Of a stretch of DNA of 33,601 nt, positions 27,691 to 33,601 are shown one piece after another. Position numbers and translations under genes: made by a program. Numbering within the stretch: the stretch's first letter is position 1; each line of letters opens with the position of its first letter. Source of the stretch: Burkholderiales bacterium PBB2 (GTDB lineage Bacteria; Pseudomonadota; Gammaproteobacteria; Burkholderiales; Burkholderiaceae_C). The notes below the pieces were generated by a model. The model was not told where the DNA came from. It worked only from the letters and a program-made list of their open reading frames with translations, and did no database searches. The stretch lies in NCBI GenBank assembly GCA_002255955.1, contig NKIM01000051.1:1-33601 (forward strand). The letters run 5' to 3'.

Positions 27691-28167
27691 TCAGGCGCCG
27701 CTGGCGGCCACCGGCAGGCTGGTGCGCGCGATCACCTGCTGCAGCACAAAGCTGGAGTGCACGCCGGTGACGCCCTGGATGCGGGTCAGCTTGCCCAGCA
27801 GCAGGCTTTGGAAATGGTCCATGTCCCGGACGATGATCTTGAGTTGGTAGTCGGCCGCCTGGCCGGTGATGAGCAGGCATTCCAGCACCTCGGGCAACAC
27901 CCGCACCGAGGCCTCGAAATTGGCAAAGCGCTCGGGTGTGTGCTGGTCCATGGAGATATGCACCAGGGCCATCAGCGACAGGCCCAGTTTTTTGGCATCC
28001 AGCAGGGCGCGGTAGCCGGTGATCAGGCCGCTCTCTTCCAGCGCCCGCACCCGGCGCAGGCATGGCGAGGGCGAGAGGCCTACCCGGTCGGCCAGGTCCT
28101 GGTTGGCGATGCGGCCGTCTTCCTGCAGCACATCGAGAATCTGGCGGTCAATGCGGTCCAATTCCAT
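27691..28167 (-). CDS. Lrp/AsnC family transcriptional regulator
   Basis: A 158-residue protein with the N-terminal helix-turn-helix DRIDRQILDVLQEDGRIANQ followed by DLADRVGLSPSPCLRRVRALEESGLI, and a C-terminal RAM domain (LECLLITGQAADYQLKIIVRDM, then GVTGVHSSFVLQQV). The layout matches Lrp, which binds amino acids (often leucine) and controls amino-acid metabolism as octamers on DNA. The start is ATG at 28167 with AAAGG about 8 nt upstream; much longer upstream reading is a GC artefact. It is convergent with the chemoreceptor gene. A repeated motif just upstream (28194-28247) is a likely autoregulatory site. Confidence 0.93.
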   Translation of the reverse strand: MELDRIDRQILDVLQEDGRIANQDLADRVGLSPSPCLRRVRALEESGLITGYRALLDAKKLGLSLMALVHISMDQHTPERFANFEASVRVLPEVLECLLITGQAADYQLKIIVRDMDHFQSLLLGKLTRIQGVTGVHSSFVLQQVIARTSLPVAASGA

Positions 28168-28193
28168 GGTGATGCCTTTGAATCTATTGATGG

Positions 28194-28247
28194 CGCAATT
28201 TTCTGCCAAACAAAGACAGAAGTTCGCCATCTTCGCAATTTTCTGCC
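28194..28247. promoter_or_regulatory. Repeated Lrp-type operator
   Basis: CGCAATTTTCTGCC occurs twice, perfectly, at 28194-28207 and 28234-28247, with starts 40 bp apart (about four turns). An inverted partial copy ACAGAAGTTCG (about 28217-28227) sits midway. Evenly phased sites directly upstream of an lrp gene fit cooperative octamer binding. The right-hand copy ends just before a -10-like TACACT (28261-28266) on the plus strand. Confidence 0.6.
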
Positions 28248-28269
28248 CGAGCCCGCGGCCTACACTGAA

Positions 28270-28436
28270 ATCACTGCGAGAGATCGCAAGACACCACCGC
28301 CGAGCCGGACCCCGGCCCGGCGGACATGCAGCCCCGCGGCACCCCCGCGCGGTGCAGGGCCGGCGCCAAGAGCGCCGCAACTTCAGCCCCTGCAGCCCCG
28401 AGAACCCCGAGCACCACAAGCGCTTGGGGTTTTTTC
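28270..28436 (+). ncRNA. Possible structured RNA ending in an intrinsic terminator
   Basis: Five successive hairpins are readable: TGCGA-GAGA-TCGCA (28275-28288, GNRA-type tetraloop), CCGCCG/CGGCGG (28297-28323), TGCA..CCGCG/CGCGG-TGCA (28327-28356), GGCGC/GCGCC (28362-28376), and the terminator stem with T6 (28403-28435). A -10-like TACACT at 28261-28266 lies just before. It fits a small RNA or a leader/attenuator in front of the nuclease gene. High GC makes chance hairpins common, so only the terminator is firm. The rest of the gap to 28673 holds one more hairpin, TTCTGCG/CGCAGAA (28465-28487), and no recognised gene. Confidence 0.4.
28403..28435 (+). terminator. Intrinsic terminator upstream of the nuclease gene
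   Basis: AACCCC-g-AGC (28403-28412) pairs with GCT-t-GGGGTT (28422-28431), followed by T6 (28430-28435). No protein gene ends upstream on this strand, which implies a short plus-strand transcript. Confidence 0.7.
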
Positions 28437-28673
28437 TTTGTGGGGGCGCTTCGCGTCCCGTCATTTCTGCGTGCGCTTTGCGCAGAAGCTCGGGCCAGTG
28501 CTGCCAGCGTGGACGCCGAAGCTGGGCACAATGGCGCGCGCGCAACCGTTTGCGCGTGGAGGGCGGGCCGCATCGGGCCGCGCTTCTTGCCGCCTTTCGG
28601 GCCTCCTGTCTGGCCGTTGTTTGGCCTTGCCTCGGCCTTTCCCGCCCCCTTGTTTCTTTCCGCTGGATTCCTC

Positions 28674-29534
28674 TTGCAGATCGCTTTCCGCCCCCACGCC
28701 TCCCTCGCTTCTTCAGCTCCCTCCGCCTCCTCCCTCTCGTGCTTTCGCCCGCTGGCGTTGCTGGCCGGCCTTGCCCTGGCCGCACCGCTGTTGCTGAGCA
28801 GCGCGCCGGCCCAAGCCTGGGGCGCCGAGGGCCACCGCCTGGTGGCCAGCGTGGCCGAGCAAGGCCTGAGCCCGGCCGCCCGCGCCGAAGTGGAGCGCCT
28901 GCTGGCGCTGGAGCCCGGCGCCACTTTGGCGTCCATCTCCACCTGGGCCGACGAGCACCGCTCGCCGCAGACCGGCGCCTGGCACTATGTGAACTTCCCG
29001 CGCGATGCGGCCTGCCGCTACGAGCCAGCGCGCGACTGCGAGGACGGCGCCTGCGTGGTGGGTGCCATCGAGCGCCAGGTCGAGGTGCTCAAGAACAACC
29101 GTGCGCCCGACGAAGCCCGGCTCAAGGCGCTCAAGTACGTGGTGCATCTGGTGGCCGATGTGCACCAGCCCCTGCACGCCGGCTTTGCCGACGACCGCGG
29201 CGGCAACAGCTACCAGGTCCAGGCCTTCGGCCGGGGCAGCAATCTGCATTCGCTGTGGGATTCGGGCCTGCTGCGCAACCGTGCCGGCGGTGCCGAGGCC
29301 GTGATGCAAGAGCTCAAGGCCAGCCAGGGTGTTCAGCGCCCCGGCCCCGCGGACAGCCGCGCGGCCGCGCAATGGGCGGCCGAATCCTGCCGCCTGGTGT
29401 CGGCGCCGGACTTCTATCCTGAGGGCCACAAGATCGATGCCGGCTATGCCGATGCCCATGACCCGGCCCTGCGTCAGCGCTTGGCCGAGGCGGCGCGACG
29501 ACTCGCCGGGGTCTTGAACAGCAGCTTGCAGTAA
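28674..29534 (+). CDS. S1/P1-type nuclease, exported
   Basis: A zinc-dependent nuclease of the S1/P1 family that degrades single-stranded DNA and RNA. A signal sequence (LALLAGLALAAPLLLSSAPAQA) ends just before WGAEGHRLVA. Mature Trp1 is a zinc ligand in this family, so cleavage at AQA-W fits exactly. Other ligands are visible in order: His (GAEGH), Asp (STWADEH), His (WHYVNF), His/Asp/His in VVHLVADVHQPLHAG, and His/Asp in NLHSLWDSGLL. The start is uncertain: no ATG lies near the signal, and I use TTG 28674. TTG 28758 would leave a signal without basic residues, and ATG 28326 would read through the terminator. It ends 35 bp before the convergent gene. Confidence 0.85.
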   Translation: MQIAFRPHASLASSAPSASSLSCFRPLALLAGLALAAPLLLSSAPAQAWGAEGHRLVASVAEQGLSPAARAEVERLLALEPGATLASISTWADEHRSPQTGAWHYVNFPRDAACRYEPARDCEDGACVVGAIERQVEVLKNNRAPDEARLKALKYVVHLVADVHQPLHAGFADDRGGNSYQVQAFGRGSNLHSLWDSGLLRNRAGGAEAVMQELKASQGVQRPGPADSRAAAQWAAESCRLVSAPDFYPEGHKIDAGYADAHDPALRQRLAEAARRLAGVLNSSLQ

Positions 29535-29568
29535 GCCCCGCTGACTGCGCGGCCGCTCGCTCGCCTTC

Positions 29569-30750
29569 CTACTTGCCGACGCGCAGCTCCACAAACTCAG
29601 AGCCGCGGCGGTGCTGCGGGCCCAGCTGCAGGCGGAAGCCGCCCAGGTCGAGGCTGCCGATGGCGTCCAGGCCTTGGGCCACGCTTTCGCGGCTCAGCGG
29701 CAGGTGGGCGCGGCGCAGGCCTTCGGCCATCACGCGGGCGGCGATATAGCCCTCCAGGCTGATGGCGTCGAACTGCCGGTCGCCATGCGCGCGCATGGCT
29801 TGCTGGTAGTCGGCCACCACGGGCAGGTGGCGGTTCTCGGCATCCGGCACCACCTGGGCCAGGGTCACGCCCTTCATGGCCGGGCCCAGGGCTTGGCGCA
29901 GCGGTTCCAGCCCGGTGAAGGACAAAGCGTAGAAGCGGCCGCGGTAGCCCTTGCGGCGCGCCAGCTTTACCGCCGCGGCGCAGCTGCCGTAGGTGCTGAT
30001 CATGAAGATGGCCTCGCCCTGGCCGTGGGCGAGCAGCTTGCTGATGGCTTCGTCCAGGTCTTCGCTGTTGCGCTTGTGTGGCGCGGCCGTGCCCAGGCTC
30101 AGACCCGAGCGGGCGGCCGCCTGGCGCATGGACTCCAGGCCGGCGCGGCCGAACAGATCGGCCTGGTAGAGCAGGTCCACGGTCTGGATGCCGTCGTCCT
30201 TCATGGCTCGCGCCAGGGCGAGGCCCTCTTCGTTGTAACCGGCGCGGATGTTGAAGACCTGGGCTTGCAGCGGCTCGCGCAGAAAACTGGCCCCGGTATA
30301 GGCGCCGACAAAGGGAATGGCCGCGCGCTTGACCAGGGGCAAGACGGCCATGGTGGTGGGCGTGCCCACATAGCCGAACAGGGCCAGCACGCGCGGGTCG
30401 TCCAGCAGCATGCGGGTGTTGGCTTCGGCCCGTTCGGGCTCGTAGGCATCGTCGCGCACATTGAGCACGATGCTGGCGCCGTGGATGCCGCCCTGGTGGC
30501 TGTTGATGTGCGCGAACGCAGCTTGCGCGCCGGCATGGAAGCGCTTGCCCAGCAGCGCGGCGGGGCCGCTGAGGGCGGCCGAGCTGCCGAGGTGGATGTC
30601 TTGTACGCTGGCCTGCGCTCGGCTTGCCCAGCCGCCGGCCAGGAGGCTGCCGCCCAGCGAGGCCAAGGCCGACATCCAGTGCCGACGAGACCCGTCCGCC
30701 GCGAGGCTGTCGTTGCAAGGATGAGGGGCAGGGAACTTGGTGTCGCGCAT
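29569..30750 (-). CDS. ABC transporter substrate-binding protein, branched-chain amino acid (LivJ) type
   Basis: A 393-residue periplasmic binding protein of fold type I: LGSSAALSGPAALLGKRFHAGAQAAF, GYVGTPTTMAVLPLVKRAAIPFVGAYTGASFLR and the VDLLYQADLFGRAGLESM hinge region. The N-terminus has SRRHWMSALASLGGSLLAGG before AQAS, a twin-arginine-like export signal. The substrate cannot be told from sequence; the LivJ group binds amino acids, amides or aromatic compounds. No permease or ATPase gene is adjacent, so it is an orphan or a sensor partner. The start is ATG 30750; two TTG codons precede it. The gap to the next gene (30751-30857) shows nothing. Confidence 0.88.
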   Translation of the reverse strand: MRDTKFPAPHPCNDSLAADGSRRHWMSALASLGGSLLAGGWASRAQASVQDIHLGSSAALSGPAALLGKRFHAGAQAAFAHINSHQGGIHGASIVLNVRDDAYEPERAEANTRMLLDDPRVLALFGYVGTPTTMAVLPLVKRAAIPFVGAYTGASFLREPLQAQVFNIRAGYNEEGLALARAMKDDGIQTVDLLYQADLFGRAGLESMRQAAARSGLSLGTAAPHKRNSEDLDEAISKLLAHGQGEAIFMISTYGSCAAAVKLARRKGYRGRFYALSFTGLEPLRQALGPAMKGVTLAQVVPDAENRHLPVVADYQQAMRAHGDRQFDAISLEGYIAARVMAEGLRRAHLPLSRESVAQGLDAIGSLDLGGFRLQLGPQHRRGSEFVELRVGK

Positions 30751-30857
30751 CAACAATCAAGGCAGAGGGCGGGCGTGGAGGCGGCTGCGGCGGCGGTGCC
30801 GCAAGCGCGCTCTCAGTCTACGCCCTCGCTTGGTGCGCGGCCGTGCAAGATTGCCGC

Positions 30858-31397
30858 TCAGGGCGCCGCGAACTCCTGCTCATGCAGCCAGGCGGCGTGC
30901 TTGACGGTGCGGCGGGTGCGGCTCCACTCTTCGATCATGGCCGGGGCCAGTTCGCGCAAGCGCTCCAGCTGACCCGGCTTGACCGTGTTGGCCGCCAGCT
31001 CGATGCGGTGGCCGTTGGGGTCGTGCAGGTAGATGGACTGGAAGATCTCGTGGTTGGTCGGGCCCACGACATCGATGCCCAGGGCCTGCAGCTTGGTCTT
31101 GGTGCGCTCCAGCGTGGCCACATCCTCGCCCTGAAAAGCCAGGTGCTGCACCCAGGCCGGGGTGTTCTCGTCGCGGCCTTGCGGCGGCGACTCGGGCAGC
31201 TCGAAAAAGGCCAGCACATTGCCGCGGCCGGCGTCGAGGAAGATGTGCATATAGGGGTTGGCCTCCTTGGTCGAGGGCACGCGGTCCTCGGAGATGGCCA
31301 GCAGCAGGTCCATGTCCAGCGCCTCTTTGTAGAAGCGGATGGTTTCCTGCACATCGCGGCAGCGGTAGGCGACGTGGTGAATGCCTTGGGTCAACAT
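30858..31397 (-). CDS. VOC (glyoxalase-fold) family protein
   Basis: A 179-residue protein starting MLTQGIHHVAYRCRDVQETIRFYKEALDM, the start of a vicinal-oxygen-chelate domain. Metal ligands are expected from HHVAY, VQHLAFQ and the final RIELAAN. A C-terminal helical extension follows (about 140-179). It lies 29 nt after hppD on the same strand, so it is probably in the tyrosine-degradation operon, perhaps as a ring-cleaving dioxygenase or isomerase. The exact reaction is not known from sequence. Confidence 0.85.
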   Translation of the reverse strand: MLTQGIHHVAYRCRDVQETIRFYKEALDMDLLLAISEDRVPSTKEANPYMHIFLDAGRGNVLAFFELPESPPQGRDENTPAWVQHLAFQGEDVATLERTKTKLQALGIDVVGPTNHEIFQSIYLHDPNGHRIELAANTVKPGQLERLRELAPAMIEEWSRTRRTVKHAAWLHEQEFAAP

Positions 31398-31426
31398 GAT
31401 GGCTTGTGCTCCGTCAAAATTGTGAG

Positions 31427-32470
31427 TTAGATGACGCCACGGCGTTCCTGGTCCTTCTCCAAGGATCTGAACAAGGCGCCGAAGTTGCCTTCGCCGAAAC
31501 CGAGGTTGTTGCTGCGCTGGATGATCTCGATAAAGATCGGGCCGATGATGTTCTTGGTGAAGATCTGCAGCAGATAGCCTTGCTCGTCGCCGTCGACCAG
31601 CACCTGGTGCTGCTGGATGCGGGCATGGTCTTCACGCACACCCTGAACGCGGTCAAAGACCTCGGCGTAGTAGTCCTCGTCGATCTCCAGGGTCTCGATG
31701 CCGCTGCCTTGCAGCTGGTCGAGCGAGCCGAGGATGTCGTTCGTGAGGAAGGCCAGATGCTGAACGCCCGGGCCTTTGTACTCGCGCAGGTATTCGGCGA
31801 TCTGGTCCTTGTCGTCCTTGGGCTGGTTGATGGGAATGCAGAAGCTGCCATCGGGTGAACGCAGGGCGAAGCTGGTCAGGCCGGTCTTGGCGCCCTGGAT
31901 GTCGAAGTAGCGCACTTCCGTGAAGCCGAAGATGCCTTTGTAGAAGGCGGCCCACTTGTCCTGCTCGCCGGGGGGCACGTTGTTGGTCAGGTGGTCCACG
32001 GTCAGGAAGCCCTTGTCCGGCTGGATCACCGGGGCATCGAGTGCCACGAAATCGCGCTCGTAGATGCTGGCGCCGGCCGGGTGGGCCTCGATGAAATAGA
32101 TGATGGATTCGCCGATGCCCCAGACGGCCGGGTAGGCATGGTCTTTCATGGCATCGGGCACGGCCACGGCGCCGCGGGCCACGGCGGCAGCCAAAGCAGC
32201 CGCGGCGTTCTCGACACGCCAGCCCATGGCGCTGATCGAGGGGCCGTGGCGGCGCGCGTACTGGGCCGAGTGGCCCGCGCGTTCGCCATTGAGCAGGAAG
32301 AGGATGTCGTTCTGGCGGTAGTAGCTGATGGCCTTGCTCGGGTGGCGGCGCAGCTTGGAAAAGCCAAACGAGAGGAAGAGCGCGTCGAGTGACTCTAGGC
32401 TCGGGCCGCAGAACTCGGTGAACTCAATGCCGGTCAGGCCGACGGGGTTGCTGGGGCTGATGATGCTCAT
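31427..32470 (-). CDS. hppD: 4-hydroxyphenylpyruvate dioxygenase
   Basis: HPPD converts 4-hydroxyphenylpyruvate to homogentisate in tyrosine breakdown and uses Fe(II). The 347-residue protein has two VOC domains. The iron ligands are visible as His in TVDHLTNNV, His in VQHLAFLTND and Glu in IGPIFIEIIQR, with the C-terminal GFGEGNFGALFRSLEKDQ that closes the active site. The start is ATG 32470 (MSIISPSNPVGLTGIEFTEF); a longer frame to 32587 is rejected because it runs through the divergent promoter region. A VOC gene follows, and a LysR gene is divergent and likely its regulator. Confidence 0.96.
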   Translation of the reverse strand: MSIISPSNPVGLTGIEFTEFCGPSLESLDALFLSFGFSKLRRHPSKAISYYRQNDILFLLNGERAGHSAQYARRHGPSISAMGWRVENAAAALAAAVARGAVAVPDAMKDHAYPAVWGIGESIIYFIEAHPAGASIYERDFVALDAPVIQPDKGFLTVDHLTNNVPPGEQDKWAAFYKGIFGFTEVRYFDIQGAKTGLTSFALRSPDGSFCIPINQPKDDKDQIAEYLREYKGPGVQHLAFLTNDILGSLDQLQGSGIETLEIDEDYYAEVFDRVQGVREDHARIQQHQVLVDGDEQGYLLQIFTKNIIGPIFIEIIQRSNNLGFGEGNFGALFRSLEKDQERRGVI

Positions 32471-32579
32471 GACGCGGGTCTCCAGGTGTTGGTGTTGGCT
32501 TGTGGCTTCGCCCCTTGTGGCGATGGAGCGCATTCTTCGTCGGCCTCTACTTCGAGGAAAGCGAATTTCTTTGCAGCTC

Positions 32580-32587
32580 TTGATCAA
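32580..32587. promoter_or_regulatory. Palindrome in the hppD-lysR divergent region
   Basis: TTGATCAA (32580-32587) lies 12 bp before the LysR-gene start, in the only AT-rich part of the 128-bp divergent gap. It is a possible LysR or RNA-polymerase contact site; no fuller T-N11-A box is convincing. Confidence 0.3.
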
Positions 32588-32598
32588 TAATTTCGAAC

Positions 32599-33486
32599 AT
32601 GAAGCTGGATCTCGAAGCCTTGGCGGCGCTGGACGCGGTGGTGCGCCACGGCAGCTTTGCGCGCGCCGCTGAGGCCTTGCACAAGGTCACTTCGGCGGTC
32701 AGCTACCAGGTCAAGAAGCTGGAGGAGCAGCTGAACCTGACCCTGGTGGACCGCAGCGCCTATCGCGTGCGCCTGACCGCTGAGGGCGAGGCCGTGCTGG
32801 CCGAAGGCCGGCGCCTGCTGCGCCAGGCCTACCAGGTCGAGGCCCTGGCCCAGCAGCTGGCCTCGGGTTGGGAGGCGCGCTTGCTGGTGGTGGTAGACGG
32901 CATCCTGCCCTTGGCCGACACCTTGCGGGCGCTCAAGCAACTGGCGGACGAGGGCGTGCCAACGCGCGTGCAGCTGAAGATCGAGTTCCTGCTCGGCGTG
33001 CAGCACCGCTTCGAGAAAGAGCAGGCCGATCTGATGCTGGTCAAGGAGTACCAGCCCTCGGCCCAGCTGCACGCCCAGGCGCAGGCCGAGCTGGAATGCG
33101 TGCTATGCGTGGCGCCCGAGCATGCGCTGGCCCGGTTGGCCGCAGAGACCGGGCGTCCCCTGAACTTGGATGAACTGCAAGACCATGTCGAGCTCAGCGT
33201 GCAGGACAGCAGCGACCAGGGCAGCGACCGACAGATGTTCGGTGGCGAGCGGGTCTTTTACCTGTCCGGTTTCGTCGCCAAGCGCCAGGCCCTGCTGATG
33301 GGCATGGGCTTTGGTTGGATGCCACGCTACCTCGTCGATGAAGCGCTGGCTGCCAGTCAGCTCGTCGAGCTGCCCTACCAGGGCGGCTCCCGCTTCCGCT
33401 TCACCCCTTGGCTGGTCCAGCGCCTCGACCGCCCACCCGGCCGCGCCGGCCAGCGCTTGATCGAGTTGCTCAGTCGGGCTGCTTGA
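32599..33486 (+). CDS. LysR family transcriptional regulator
   Basis: A 295-residue LysR-type regulator. The N-terminal winged helix-turn-helix reads LEALAALDAVVRHGSFARAAE and HKVTSAVSYQVKKLEEQLNLTLVDRS (about 5-55), followed by the linker helix and a periplasmic-binding-like effector domain (from about 90). It is divergent from hppD, the usual arrangement for control of the neighbouring operon; the effector would plausibly be an aromatic acid such as 4-hydroxyphenylpyruvate or homogentisate (inference). The start is ATG 32599. The last 115 bp of the window (33487-33601) show no further gene. Confidence 0.92.
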   Translation: MKLDLEALAALDAVVRHGSFARAAEALHKVTSAVSYQVKKLEEQLNLTLVDRSAYRVRLTAEGEAVLAEGRRLLRQAYQVEALAQQLASGWEARLLVVVDGILPLADTLRALKQLADEGVPTRVQLKIEFLLGVQHRFEKEQADLMLVKEYQPSAQLHAQAQAELECVLCVAPEHALARLAAETGRPLNLDELQDHVELSVQDSSDQGSDRQMFGGERVFYLSGFVAKRQALLMGMGFGWMPRYLVDEALAASQLVELPYQGGSRFRFTPWLVQRLDRPPGRAGQRLIELLSRAA

Positions 33487-33601
33487 TTGGCGAGTTAGCC
33501 TCTGGTGATTGGAAGCGGCACATTGCGGACTTTCGCTGTCTTGATTGATCTTTCTCGCTGCGGTGTCTCGGCCCGCCGCCGGGCTCATGGTTCGCGGGTC
33601 G

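Noticed and set aside
28326-28673. N-terminal extension of the S1/P1 nuclease from ATG 28326
   Set aside because: It would place about 116 low-complexity residues before the signal peptide and read through an intrinsic terminator with T6.

Overview
This window looks like the replication-origin region of a GC-rich betaproteobacterium of the order Burkholderiales. The Roseateles/Mitsuaria/Rubrivivax side of the order is a guess from gene style, not a database result. The signs are the classic block rpmH-rnpA-yidD-yidC pointing one way and dnaA-dnaN-gyrB pointing the other, perfect or near-perfect DnaA boxes just before dnaA, and strongly G/C-ending codons in the core genes.

Layout. 1-2710: two tandem genes for exported proline-rich proteins of unknown function, the first cut by the window edge and starting in a Pro-Ala hexanucleotide repeat. 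2711-3053: two terminators around a short relic of a second yidC 3' end. 3054-5808 (minus): yidC, yidD, rnpA, rpmH. 5809-6410: probable oriC and dnaA promoter. 6411-12007 (plus): dnaA, dnaN, gyrB, closed by a terminator.

12083-20155 is an accessory DNA-modification island without a visible integrase. Its left part is visibly AT-richer and holds an HNH protein with two zinc clusters plus a DGQHR-domain protein. Its right part is a tightly coupled minus-strand operon: a DUF6884/YaaA-like protein, a DGQQR (DpdB-like) protein, a tRNA-guanine-transglycosylase-like DpdA, and a second DGQQR protein. A gene for three fused QueD/PTPS domains is transcribed divergently from it. QueD makes a preQ0 precursor and DpdA-type enzymes put preQ0 into DNA, so the island is best read as a compact 7-deazaguanine DNA-modification system. 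The classical Dpd restriction genes (helicases, PLD nuclease) are absent; the HNH/DGQHR pair could be the effector, but that is inference. The triple QueD shows complementary loss of catalytic residues between domains and is the most striking protein here.

20330-25894: two small conserved-looking proteins, then a large single-module NRPS-like enzyme with adenylation, carrier and membrane/left-handed-helix parts (epsilon-poly-lysine-synthetase type), followed directly by a 4'-phosphopantetheinyl transferase that would activate it. 26068-33486: a chemoreceptor, an Lrp/AsnC regulator with a repeated operator-like motif, a long non-coding stretch holding a possible structured RNA with terminator, an S1/P1 nuclease, a substrate-binding protein of the branched-chain amino acid type, and a tyrosine-catabolism pair (VOC protein and hppD) with a divergent LysR regulator. 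No tRNA, rRNA, CRISPR array or insertion sequence was seen. All family names come from reading motifs by eye; no search was run.
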